Positions 37,206 through 44,961 are shown, counted from the first letter of the stretch. The stretch: DNA of 64,000 bases from Marinifilum sp. D714 (GCF_030851345.1 NZ_JALPNU010000015.1:28919-92918), one strand, 5' to 3'. Translations and numbers: made by a program. Notes: a model not told the origin generated them from the sequence alone.

Positions 37206-37259
37206 AAAGCTTTTTGGTTCTATTCGCAATTGGTAATTATAAATTCCTAATTGAATCCG

Positions 37260-37267
37260 CAAAGATA
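37260..37267 (-). promoter_or_regulatory. -7 box of lepA
   Basis: TATCTTTG on the minus strand, a perfect TAnnTTTG. The leader would be about 105 nt and would contain the heptamer array. Confidence 0.55.
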
Positions 37268-37320
37268 TTTAATTCCTTGGAATTTTGGAATGTTAAAAGA
37301 TTAAATCGTACTGAAGAAAT

Positions 37321-37650
37321 GGCCCATTGGTTTACCAAATATACAATTCAAAACGTAAAAATGGTATTCCCGAACTCCAAGGAAGCATTTTTACTCGTAG
37401 TTTTGCTTCATTGGTCTACTGGAATAGTATTTCAACACGTAAAATTGCACAAACAACAAAACGCTTATTCCAAATTAAAGTATTGAAAGGCCCTCTTGGT
37501 TTTCCAGATACCCAATTTAAAACGTAAAAATGGCATTCCCGAACTCCAAGGAAGCATTTTTACAGGTCGATTTAGCTCCTTGGTTCTTTGGGTTACCCAC
37601 TTAACGGGTAAACTCAGCACTCCAAACAAGCGTTATTTATTTATGGATTA
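37321..37650. repeat. degenerate tandem repeat, two 168-bp units each of two half-units
   Basis: Copy one starts at 37321 and copy two at 37489. Both contain AAAACGTAAAAATGG, then TATTCCC or CATTCCC, then GAACTCCAAGGAAGC and ATTTTTAC. Each copy divides again: CATTGG or CTTGG followed by a T/C-rich run and ACGTAAAA or ACGGGTAAA recurs about 85 bp later (37409 and 37577), so the array has four diverged units in A-B-A-B order. Open frames across it encode similar peptides in both copies (KRKNGIPELQGSIFT) but in broken frames. Confidence 0.75.
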
Positions 37651-37860
37651 ATCAGACAAACACACTATACTTAGTTAATTTAAATCAATTCCAAATAAGC
37701 TTCTTTTCCCTACCATTACAAGCCATTTTAAATGCACAATCACAAAGCACTGATTATCTGATCTTATTTTTTCCATTTATATAATTGTGGAATAAATTCT
37801 TTATTCATAACTTCCTTTGAGTTTAAATAATATTAATACTATATTTTAAATTTTAAAAGT
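37651..37860. other. gap before the DUF6261-like gene
   Basis: The last part of a 710-bp gene-free stretch (37151-37860). It is AT-rich, and I see no gene or clear promoter here. Confidence 0.4.
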
Positions 37861-38607
37861 ATGTTTTACTCTATTAAGTTTCACAAGATGCATTTGGCAG
37901 AATATCTATTATTAGGCTCAAAAGCATCGAACATTTTGGGTAAATACGACGAAACTGAACTTCAGTTAGTCAAGCCAAAAACCAAAGTCACTGCTGCCTT
38001 AAACAAATTGGAAGATAACCTTAAAATTTCTCCAAGTAGTATGCGAACCAGCGAACTTGCAGCCAAGGATCTAAGAAGAGACAATGGATGGAAGTGTTTT
38101 ATGTACCTGGTAATTTCACAGTCGTACAATGAGGATGCTACAATACGTACACATGCAGAGAAATTGGTAACTGTGGTTCGTTCACCTGAAATGCGCATTT
38201 ACGACATGGGTTACCAAGACCAAACTGTTAGCATGATTAACTTTTTCAATAAAGTTGATTCTAATGAAGAGCTTAAAGCAGCCATTACTGGCATTGGCGC
38301 CAATAATCATTATGCTTTCCTTAAAACTTCTCAGCAAGATTTTATTGCCAAAGAAGAAGAAAAAAACAAGGAAGAGGCCGAAAAGCCAAATGCTGAAGGA
38401 GCAAAAGCTGCCAAAGAAGTTCGCAAGGCCATTGAATCTCTCGATCAGTTTTTATCGGTAATGAAGGATATGACCGAAAAAGTGGAATATGAAAATATTG
38501 CTGCGGAAATAAACGAAGTAATAAAAGACATTAACTCAAGAATTGCATCACGCGAAACCAGACGCGAAAATGCAAAAGAGGAAGAAGAAACAACGCTTCA
38601 GGAATAG
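37861..38607 (+). CDS. DUF6261-like helical protein
   Basis: 248 residues, almost all helical, cytosolic. An N-terminal region of about 160 residues is followed by an Ala/Glu/Lys-rich linker (EEEKNKEEAEKPNAEGAKAAKEVRKA) and a C-terminal helical segment (SLDQFLSVMKDMTEKVEYENIAAEIN) with an acidic tail. It resembles proteins of Bacteroidota annotated as DUF6261; that identification is from memory and not certain. Function unknown. Followed by a good terminator. Confidence 0.7.
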   Translation: MFYSIKFHKMHLAEYLLLGSKASNILGKYDETELQLVKPKTKVTAALNKLEDNLKISPSSMRTSELAAKDLRRDNGWKCFMYLVISQSYNEDATIRTHAEKLVTVVRSPEMRIYDMGYQDQTVSMINFFNKVDSNEELKAAITGIGANNHYAFLKTSQQDFIAKEEEKNKEEAEKPNAEGAKAAKEVRKAIESLDQFLSVMKDMTEKVEYENIAAEINEVIKDINSRIASRETRRENAKEEEETTLQE

Positions 38608-38925
38608 TCATTTGTTTTCCGACTATTAAATTTGGAAAGGACGCCACGGGTTGGGGTCCTTTTTTTAGCATGTGCTCTGCATATCTAGTAAATTCTTTTT
38701 CTTCACAAATGCCGAATTGCAAATTAATGCAAATGGGATATTCTAAAGATAGTTTTATTTTTTCTAAAAATAGGTACGAGTGGAAAACACTCGCACAAAC
38801 TATTGGTGCATACCTGAGAGTATCCAGGTGCACGATCAGTTAATACAAAATAAGAGCATCTAGTTTTTTATTAGAATATTACCACATTCATTATAAAAAC
38901 TACTCTACTATTTTTAATCTTTTTA
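38608..38925. other. gap between the DUF6261-like gene and the peptide locus
   Basis: Contains the terminator at 38636-38666, preceded by a short hairpin (ATAGTC...GACTAT, about 38604-38626). The rest (38670-38925) shows no gene on either strand that I would support. Confidence 0.45.
38636..38667 (+). terminator. Rho-independent terminator
   Basis: AAAGGAC-GCC pairs with GG-GGTCCTTT across an ACGGGTT-like loop, followed by seven T. Confidence 0.85.
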
Positions 38926-39048
38926 CTACTTAAACAAATCAAATAATATTTGTTTTAACAAATCCCATTCTTTAAAGACGTAAAAAAAGAATAAAAAACT
39001 AATTGCAACTATAGTATATTCTTTCAAATAATTTCTTTTTTTCTTCAT
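38926..39048 (-). CDS. 40-residue single-TM protein, candidate immunity protein
   Basis: ATG at 39048, TAG at 38926-38928. The protein begins MKKKRNYLKEY (basic), has a hydrophobic segment TIVAISFLFFFYVF (about 12-25) and ends KEWDLLKQILFDLFK. Size, basic N-terminus and single TM resemble small bacteriocin-immunity proteins, which often follow the peptide genes. It lies 53 nt after the second GG peptide, separated by a hairpin that could act as a partial terminator. A GTG one codon upstream is also possible. No homology is claimed. Confidence 0.55.
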   Translation of the reverse strand: MKKKRNYLKEYTIVAISFLFFFYVFKEWDLLKQILFDLFK

Positions 39049-39062
39049 CACGCAAAATATAA

Positions 39063-39094
39063 TTCCCAGTTTTCAATAAAATAAAAACTGGGAA
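39063..39094 (-). terminator. hairpin between peptide and small TM gene (terminator or attenuator)
   Basis: TTCCCAGTTTT (39063-39073) pairs with AAAACTGGGAA (39084-39094), an 11-bp perfect stem. On the minus strand it is followed by TTATATTTT, a moderate T-tract. Confidence 0.7.
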
Positions 39095-39101
39095 ATGTTA
39101 A

Positions 39102-39290
39102 TTAATTTACTGGTTTGTAATTCTCAACAAGGTCACAAATTACATCAATTTGTCCCATAATACCTCCTCCACCTTTAATATAGATTCCCAATTCTCTCCA
39201 TGCAAAACCTACATCATAAGCAAAGCCACCACCTTGAACATCCAAAAGTTCTAAAGTATTTAATTCTGTGCAATTATATATTTCTTCCAT
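39102..39290 (-). CDS. double-glycine leader peptide 2 (bacteriocin-like or pheromone-like precursor)
   Basis: 62 residues. Leader MEEIYNCTELNTLELLDVQGG (Gly20-Gly21) has the acidic and hydrophobic spacing of GG leaders cleaved by C39 peptidases. The 41-residue core begins GFAYDVGFAWREL, holds GGGGIMG (glycine-rich, GxxxG-like) and one Cys. Seven bases after peptide 1, so both share a transcript. The paired arrangement recalls two-peptide class IIb bacteriocins, but there is no proof of antibacterial activity; a signalling peptide is equally possible. Confidence 0.8.
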   Translation of the reverse strand: MEEIYNCTELNTLELLDVQGGGFAYDVGFAWRELGIYIKGGGGIMGQIDVICDLVENYKPVN

Positions 39291-39296
39291 AATAAT

Positions 39297-39482
39297 TTAA
39301 TTTTTAATTTCTGGTTCACCAGCTAAACCTTTTTTAAAGTTATCCCAATCACTTATCACAGCAACAAAAGTTGCAATGATCAATCCAGCTCCTACAGGCC
39401 CCCAAAAACTACCGCCTCCATTTAAGTTCTTAATCTCAGAAGTCTCCATTTCAGAAACTCCAAATTCATTTAAATCTTTCAT
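39297..39482 (-). CDS. double-glycine leader peptide 1 (bacteriocin-like or pheromone-like precursor)
   Basis: 61 residues from the ATG at 39482; an in-frame GTG two codons earlier is less likely. Leader MKDLNEFGVSEMETSEIKNL followed by NGG (Gly22-Gly23) matches GG leaders. The 38-residue core starts GSFWGPVGAGLIIATFVAVI, with GxxxG (GPVGAG), a membrane-spanning hydrophobic stretch, and a charged tail. No Cys, and no lanthionine enzyme nearby. Lies 209 bp downstream of the C39 exporter gene with its own palindrome-bearing promoter. Confidence 0.82.
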   Translation of the reverse strand: MKDLNEFGVSEMETSEIKNLNGGGSFWGPVGAGLIIATFVAVISDWDNFKKGLAGEPEIKN

Positions 39483-39691
39483 GTTCACAAAATTTTAAAT
39501 TGTTAATAATTCATTTAATTTTGTGCAGGCTTTTAAGCTAAGTCCGATCAACAGCATGGGTTCGCCAAAACACTTCTGTTTTTCGGGCTTTTTTACCTAC
39601 ACTTTATATATTCGCATTGGCCAAATTTGAATAACACTTGTAAAGATAATTGCAAGCAGTCCAATAAACTTGGACTTTACAATATTTTTTC
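39483..39691 (-). promoter_or_regulatory. leader region of the peptide operon
   Basis: Holds the palindrome and -7 box (39641-39676) and then a leader of about 150 nt before peptide 1. The leader includes GCCCG and CGAACCC segments that might fold, but I see no convincing attenuator. No other peptide gene seen here. Confidence 0.5.
39641..39676 (-). promoter_or_regulatory. peptide-operon promoter with 19-bp palindrome
   Basis: Palindrome AGTCCAATAAACTTGGACT (plus strand, 39658-39676), then exactly 9 nt, then the -7-like box TATCTTTA on the minus strand (39641-39648). The palindrome covers the -33 region. The same arrangement occurs at 43093-43128. Confidence 0.7.
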
Positions 39692-41851
39692 TCAAAAAAT
39701 ACTTAACTCAGGCATTTGCTTTTGCCACATTTGGTAATATTTGCCTTGGTTTTCGTACAATTCGCTATGCGAGCCTTCTTCCATTAGCTTGCCTTTTTCC
39801 AAAACAATAATTTTATCAGATTGTAGCACCGTACCCAAACGGTGAGCAATTAAAACAATGGTCTTACCTTGTTCTTTTAAACCTCTAATGCAGTTTTGAA
39901 CTTGTTCTTCCGATATGGAATCCAATGAGGATGTTGCCTCATCCAGAATCAATACCTGTGGATCGCAATACAAAGCACGGGCAATTGCCAATCGTTGTTT
40001 CTGTCCACCCGAAAGAGAAGCACCATTTTCGCCCAACCAAGTTTGGAAACCATTGGGCAATTCTTCTATAAAATCCAAAATCCCAATTTGTTTGCAAATT
40101 TCCAATATGCGTTCCATATTGGGTTGAAACTCGCCTACTGCAATGTTTTCAATTACATTCCCTGCAAACAGATCTAAATTCTGGGGTACAATGCCCACAT
40201 AATTTCTCAAACTTTCGTTTGATGCATATTTGACATTTACATTCCCTATGTAGATGTTTCCATCGTTTAAAGGATATAATTTCTGCACCAAGGCTGCAAT
40301 GGTGGTTTTACCTGAACCACTCTCTCCAATAATGGCAGTAATTTTACCATGAGGAATTTGCATGTTGAATTTCTCGAACACATCAACACGTGTACCGTAA
40401 GAAAAGGATACATCCTGAAAAATTAGATCTCCTTGATGTTGTTTATCCAGTTCGATCATATTTTCCTCCTCTTCACGTTCCAAATCCATAATCTCAAACA
40501 AACGATCTGCGGCAATCAATGCATTTTGCACCGATTTATTCATGCCTATTAAAGAGGCAACAGGTCCTGTGAAATATCCTATTATGGCATAAAAGGACAT
40601 TAATTCACCCGGAGTTATGGTCTGATCGATTACCAAATACCCACCAAACCATAGTAGAACGATGGTAAAAATTCGGCTTAAAAATTCGGAAGAATTCCCT
40701 GAGAATATTGCATTCAACCCCGACTTGTATCCAGTTTGCAACAAATTGATAAAGCGGGTTTCCGTTTTCAAATTGGCAAAATCTTCCAGGCTTAACTGCT
40801 TAATGGTTTTTACAGAGTTGAGGGATTCCACCAGTTGTGTTTCCAAATCGGCAGCACGTTCCATTACCTTTCGCTCCTGTTTTTTATTTAGCCTGTTGGT
40901 AATAAAATAAACCAAAGTGTATAAAGGAATAATTAAAGCCATTGCCAAAGCCAATTTCCAAGAATAAATAAACATTAAAGCAAACGAAAAGAATACAATA
41001 AACACATTTACGATTAGGTTAATGGCAGTATCATTAATAAAGGCCCTGATTTTTACAGCATCATTTATTCTCGAAATAATCTCACCAATTCGCATGGTAT
41101 CGAAAAAGCGTTGTGGCAATTTCAGCAGATGTTTGTAGTAACCCAAAATCAAGCGGGAATCAATCAACTGTCCAGTTTTTAACACCATTACCGTTTTCGA
41201 TGTTCCGATAAATATTTGAAAAATGATTAAAACAACCATTCCAATACTCAGCAGGTTGAGAAGGTTTTTATTGCCATCAACAAGCACAAAGTCGGTTAAT
41301 TTTTGTATGTAAATGGAGGTTGATAGTCCCAATACGGTATAAACAATTGCTCCAAATAATGCCTGAAATAAAATGCTCTTATGGGGTTTTAGCAAAAAGA
41401 AAAAACGAGAAATATTCGAAACTTTTTCATCTTTCTTCACAAAACTTTCATTAGGCACCATCAAAATCAATACTCCGGTCCACTCTTTCTCAAATTCAGC
41501 TATACTTTTCTTATGAATCTGCCCGTCACCCGGATCCATTACCTCCACATACTTGTCAGTGACCTTATAGATAACAACATAGTGTTGCAAGACCTCCTTA
41601 ACAACTACATGTGCAATGGCAGGCAAGGGGATTTTTGACAAACTATCCAGCTCTCCCCGCACTCCTTTGGCAGTAAAACCGAGTTTTTCTGCAGCTTTAA
41701 TCAAACCCAAAGCATTGGTACCTTTCTTATCGGTACCTGCCATTTGTCTGATTCGGGAGATTGGTAGTTTTAATTTAAAATGTGCCGAAATGGAAGCAAG
41801 GCAGGCAGCTCCACAATCGGTAATATCGTGTTGTTTTATTTTTATACTCAT
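39692..41851 (-). CDS. C39-peptidase ABC exporter for double-glycine peptides
   Basis: 719 residues. N-terminal C39 peptidase with Cys13 in QHDITDCGAACL, His in LQHYVVIY (about residue 90) and Asp in MDPGDG, a complete triad for cleavage after GG. Six TM helices (about 150-440). ATPase with Walker A GESGSGKTT, signature LSGGQKQR, Walker B LILDEATS and His switch IAHR. It would process and export the two GG peptides, with the HlyD-like adaptor and an outer-membrane TolC-type channel not encoded here. Operon: 25 nt after the adaptor gene. Confidence 0.95.
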   Translation of the reverse strand: MSIKIKQHDITDCGAACLASISAHFKLKLPISRIRQMAGTDKKGTNALGLIKAAEKLGFTAKGVRGELDSLSKIPLPAIAHVVVKEVLQHYVVIYKVTDKYVEVMDPGDGQIHKKSIAEFEKEWTGVLILMVPNESFVKKDEKVSNISRFFFLLKPHKSILFQALFGAIVYTVLGLSTSIYIQKLTDFVLVDGNKNLLNLLSIGMVVLIIFQIFIGTSKTVMVLKTGQLIDSRLILGYYKHLLKLPQRFFDTMRIGEIISRINDAVKIRAFINDTAINLIVNVFIVFFSFALMFIYSWKLALAMALIIPLYTLVYFITNRLNKKQERKVMERAADLETQLVESLNSVKTIKQLSLEDFANLKTETRFINLLQTGYKSGLNAIFSGNSSEFLSRIFTIVLLWFGGYLVIDQTITPGELMSFYAIIGYFTGPVASLIGMNKSVQNALIAADRLFEIMDLEREEEENMIELDKQHQGDLIFQDVSFSYGTRVDVFEKFNMQIPHGKITAIIGESGSGKTTIAALVQKLYPLNDGNIYIGNVNVKYASNESLRNYVGIVPQNLDLFAGNVIENIAVGEFQPNMERILEICKQIGILDFIEELPNGFQTWLGENGASLSGGQKQRLAIARALYCDPQVLILDEATSSLDSISEEQVQNCIRGLKEQGKTIVLIAHRLGTVLQSDKIIVLEKGKLMEEGSHSELYENQGKYYQMWQKQMPELSIF

Positions 41852-41876
41852 TATTTAGATGTGAGATTTGAGAAAA

Positions 41877-43019
41877 TTAAGATTGTAAACGTGGATTTAA
41901 CCAATCATCTACTTTATCATACAACAATTGAAATAGAGTTCGCTCTGTTACATTAAATCGAGCTGTTAAACTCATGCCTTTCTTTAAATTCCCCTCATAC
42001 CCATTTTTTAGAAGTAATTTATTTTGATCCAAACTACACCTTACCTTAAAAAATACATTGTTCTCGCTTTGAAAAATATCAGGAGAGATCTCCAAAACTT
42101 TTCCACTTGCCAAGCCCCACTGATTGTAATTAAATGCATCCAACTGAAAGTTTACATTCATATCCTTGTGGATATAACCTATGTCTGATGGAGACAAATA
42201 ACATTCAACCAACAATTCGCTCTTGGGAGATATTTGTGCAATGCTTTGTCCGGAAGCAATAAAGTTTCCTTTTTGAACTCCTTTAAAGTGAGTAATGATT
42301 CCTGTTATAGGAGCAGTTATCACATAGTTGATTTTCTCCTTTGTATTTATAGCAATACGAGATTTCAATTCTATGCTTTCATGTTTCAAATCACGTAGTG
42401 AACTTTGCCACTTTAAGGTTTTCTGCTTGATATACAATTGCTTATTCTGTAGGGATTGTTGCCATGTATACTCTATTTTTTCAAATTCAAGTTTGGCCAC
42501 AACTTCCTTTTCAAACAACTCTTTATTAATGCGATAATCTTTCGCTTTATGCTTTATTTCTGCATCCAATTCTATCAACTTCTGATTGTATTCTGCCAAT
42601 TCATTTTGATAGAGAAAAGTTTTTAAAGTATTCGATTTTCCATTTAATAGACATTTTAAATCTTCTTGATACTGCTGATTCAATTCTAACTTTTGCTTAA
42701 TTGTAGCAATATCCTGATCTACTTTTTCAACATTTAAAATCAAAAGTGTATCGCCCTTGTTTACTATTAAATTCTCATATAACCTATTTTCTGCCACTTG
42801 TCCATAAATAGCAGATACAACATTATTATTCTCTTCCAAGCTCCGTATGGTACCTCTCCCTTGTTGGGTAATATTAACTTTTACTACAGGCAATATAGCC
42901 ACTATCGATAGTAATAGAAGCAATACAAGCAGGTATATGACCTTTACATTCGAATTGAATTTTGCAAAATGCGATTCGGTAGTTTGAGCTATAATTTCTT
43001 TTGGAAAAATTTTCTTCAT
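41877..43019 (-). CDS. HlyD-type periplasmic adaptor of the peptide exporter
   Basis: 380 residues: N-terminal cytosolic stretch, TM helix (about 29-50, VIYLLVLLLLLSIVAILPVV), long coiled-coil region (about 95-215), and C-terminal lipoyl/beta-barrel parts (ITAPITGIITHFKGVQKGNFIASGQSI, then LVECYLSPSDIGYIHKDM). Membrane-fusion protein linking the ABC exporter to the outer membrane. Its promoter lies inside the 3' end of the HTH gene upstream. Confidence 0.9.
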   Translation of the reverse strand: MKKIFPKEIIAQTTESHFAKFNSNVKVIYLLVLLLLLSIVAILPVVKVNITQQGRGTIRSLEENNNVVSAIYGQVAENRLYENLIVNKGDTLLILNVEKVDQDIATIKQKLELNQQYQEDLKCLLNGKSNTLKTFLYQNELAEYNQKLIELDAEIKHKAKDYRINKELFEKEVVAKLEFEKIEYTWQQSLQNKQLYIKQKTLKWQSSLRDLKHESIELKSRIAINTKEKINYVITAPITGIITHFKGVQKGNFIASGQSIAQISPKSELLVECYLSPSDIGYIHKDMNVNFQLDAFNYNQWGLASGKVLEISPDIFQSENNVFFKVRCSLDQNKLLLKNGYEGNLKKGMSLTARFNVTERTLFQLLYDKVDDWLNPRLQS

Positions 43020-43086
43020 TCAATCTGGATTTCTTCTTAAAAATCTGAGGCAATTGATTGAACAATTCCCTCAGATTATTGATTTT

Positions 43087-43416
43087 TCAGTTCAAAGTTA
43101 AGCGGAAACAGTCCAATAAACTTGGACTCTGACTAAAAGTTCCTCCAGAAATTTCTTTTAATTCTTCATCTTTACGAATCACTTTCAAAGGTTGCTGCAC
43201 TTCAAGTTCATAATCGCCAAAATATTCATAAGATGATTTTGACTTATTGAACCTAATTTTCACACCTAAATCTTTTAGCTCTTCAAAATGATTGAACACC
43301 TGACTACGGGACACTCCCAATTTAGATGCCAATTGTCTTGCGTTTCCAGTCTCTACTTTTTTCAGCAATCGATCTAGCAGCATCAATCGCTCAACCACGT
43401 TTAAAATCTTTACCAT
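43087..43416 (-). CDS. small HTH regulator of the peptide locus, with GG-like C-terminus
   Basis: 109 residues. An N-terminal winged HTH (LLKKVETGNARQLASKLGVS to KDLGVKIRFNK; recognition helix about 36-50) of the HTH_11-like kind. The C-terminal tail reads DEELKEISGG at residues 83-92, like the end of a GG leader, then 17 more residues ending FRLTLN. The last codons overlap the palindrome promoter of the adaptor gene. Likely a local regulator, probably of the palindrome sites; activator or repressor is not predictable. Confidence 0.75.
   Translation of the reverse strand: MVKILNVVERLMLLDRLLKKVETGNARQLASKLGVSRSQVFNHFEELKDLGVKIRFNKSKSSYEYFGDYELEVQQPLKVIRKDEELKEISGGTFSQSPSLLDCFRLTLN
43093..43128 (-). 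promoter_or_regulatory. adaptor-exporter promoter with 19-bp palindrome
   Basis: Same palindrome AGTCCAATAAACTTGGACT (43110-43128, plus strand), then 9 nt, then the perfect -7 box TAACTTTG (minus, 43093-43100). It lies inside the 3' end of the HTH gene, giving a leader of about 70 nt to the adaptor start at 43019. Confidence 0.75.
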
Positions 43417-43898
43417 TTGATTTGATAGTTAGTACTAATCAGCTTTAGTTGTAATTAATTGACAATAGATTTTTCTAATCACTATTAGTTTGTTCCTAAA
43501 GAGGAAAAAAAGTAACCCCGAAAAATGTTAAAAAATGTAAAGAGTTTGTGATTGCGTTATTTCAGTTTGTGAACACGTAATTCCAGTTTGTATTTACGTA
43601 TCATTCCTTCGAAAAACATTAGGTAACTTAAAAACATCTTACTTTTAATTGATTTCTACACACAAAATATTGGGAAACACAATAAAACTCATTGTGCATT
43701 AGAAAAAAGTAGGGTAAAAATCAAAAATATCGGTTCAGAAGTAAATGAGCTCAGAAAATTAAACTTTAGAATTATAAATTTTACCATTACAAAACTAGTT
43801 TGAGCGAATGATTGTTCACTCCTATATTTAAGAATGATTATTTGCAAATGCTAATCCCGAAAGAAATCGGGATCATATGGAAACTAAAAAATATCAAA
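43417..43898. other. intergenic region between the HTH gene and the 43899 lipoprotein
   Basis: 482 bp. Palindrome TTAGTACTAA (43429-43438) lies 13 bp upstream of the HTH start. Three LytTR-like repeats at 43541-43591 are listed separately. TACTTTTA (43640-43647, plus) is a near-match -7 box about 50 bp beyond the repeats. ATCCCGA/TCGGGAT hairpin at 43854-43873 lies in the lipoprotein leader. No gene seen. Confidence 0.5.
43541..43591. promoter_or_regulatory. three LytTR-type direct repeats at 21-bp period
   Basis: AGAGTTTGT (43541-43549), TCAGTTTGT (43562-43570) and CCAGTTTGT (43583-43591), each followed by an A/T-rich stretch and CGT, separated by exactly 12 bp. The 9-mers match the published LytTR consensus [TA][AC][CA]GTTN[AG][TG] at 8, 9 and 8 of 9 positions, with its usual 12-13-bp spacer. 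No LytTR regulator is in the window. Confidence 0.6.
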
Positions 43899-44855
43899 AT
43901 GAAAAAACTATCATTTATATTACTAGCTGGATTGGCAATGTCGCTTTTTTCTTGTGACAATCATGATGATGTTGATGTGATTAAACCTGAAGAACAAGTT
44001 GTGTTGAACAACGATATCGAAACGGTAATCTCAACAGAAGAAGCATCTGAAACTGTAATGGAAGTTGCTGATTACGAAGTAGACCTTTTCTCTTTCATGG
44101 AAAGTGAATATACTGAATCTACAACGAGTACAAAACAGGGAACCCACAATTACTATGGTAATTTTGCAAGAGAATGGCAGCGTTACAAAGGCGAAAAAAT
44201 GCCAGACATTTCTATTGAATTTGGAGAAGATGGTAGATTCCCTATGACAATTACAATTGAATATGATTCAATAGAACTGTATAATAATGACAAAACTATT
44301 GATGGTGTTATTAAAATTGTAATGACAGCAGCACCTTGGACCAATGGTGCAGTTCGCGAAATTACAATGGATTTGGTAATTGATTCAGTAGAAATTAACG
44401 GAACCAAACGAATTGAATTTACAGGTGAACGAGGAGTTAGCAAGAAATGGGAAATCACTAGTGACATTACTTTTACTTATCCTGATGGAACTGAATTAAG
44501 CCGAGTGGCTGAACGAACCAGAGAGTGGATTGCAGGTTTAGATACCAAGTGGGATTTATCCGACGATAAAATTCAAATTACAGGGAAGGTAACTTGCGTT
44601 GATACAGAGCAAAATGAATATACCAAACAAATTGATGAAGAAAACCCTTTAATTAGAATCGGAACCTGTAGACTAATTGTTCAAGGAACAGTTATCTACT
44701 CACAAAATGGTGTAGAGTTTGCCAAATTCGATTATGGCGATGGTGAATGTGACAATGTAGCAACATATACCTACACAACTCCTGAAGGAGAAGAAGTAAC
44801 TGAAACCGTTGAAATTGGTAAGCACAAAAGAAACAAAAAGAACGGTGACAACTAA
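43899..44855 (+). CDS. lipoprotein, function unknown
   Basis: 318 residues from the ATG at 43899 (the frame is open upstream but would put 29 residues before the signal peptide). Lipobox LFSC with Cys at about 19, then an acidic N-terminus (DNHDDVDVIKPEEQ). The rest is beta-rich with repeated 'ITGKVTCVDTEQ', 'ITMDLVIDSVEINGT' strand pairs, suggesting a beta-sandwich or barrel-like domain. No family recognised. It lies 107 nt before the sigma factor gene. Confidence 0.8.
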   Translation: MKKLSFILLAGLAMSLFSCDNHDDVDVIKPEEQVVLNNDIETVISTEEASETVMEVADYEVDLFSFMESEYTESTTSTKQGTHNYYGNFAREWQRYKGEKMPDISIEFGEDGRFPMTITIEYDSIELYNNDKTIDGVIKIVMTAAPWTNGAVREITMDLVIDSVEINGTKRIEFTGERGVSKKWEITSDITFTYPDGTELSRVAERTREWIAGLDTKWDLSDDKIQITGKVTCVDTEQNEYTKQIDEENPLIRIGTCRLIVQGTVIYSQNGVEFAKFDYGDGECDNVATYTYTTPEGEEVTETVEIGKHKRNKKNGDN

Positions 44856-44880
44856 AAAATAATCAGGTTAAAAATGCTAA

Positions 44881-44915
44881 AGGGTGCAGGAAAGTATTTG
44901 ATTGCCCTGCACCCT
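44881..44915 (+). terminator. hairpin after the lipoprotein gene
   Basis: AGGGTGCAGG (44881-44890) pairs perfectly with CCTGCACCCT (44906-44915). No long T-tract follows, so it may be a terminator or an mRNA-stabilising element. Confidence 0.65.
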
Positions 44916-44961
44916 AAATTCACACAAAACCATTATTTTTACCTAAATCAATCCTCTAGCC

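Noticed and set aside
37106..37486. Open frames on the plus strand across the repeat array upstream of lepA
   Set aside because: They run through the heptamer array and the degenerate tandem repeats, the frame breaks between copies, and composition is not coding-like. Kept as repeat rather than gene.
38531..38833. 100-residue minus-strand frame after the DUF6261-like gene
   Set aside because: It overlaps the end of the plus-strand gene and its terminator and has no family resemblance.
39102..39482. Lanthipeptide or sactipeptide cluster
   Set aside because: No LanM/LanB/LanC or radical SAM enzyme nearby and only one core Cys; unmodified GG peptides are the simpler reading.
39658..39691. Peptide similarity SPSLLDCLQLSLQ (after the exporter stop) to SPSLLDCFRLTLN (HTH tail)
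   Set aside because: It arises because both regions contain the same DNA palindrome. I treat it as an operator duplication, not a shared protein domain.
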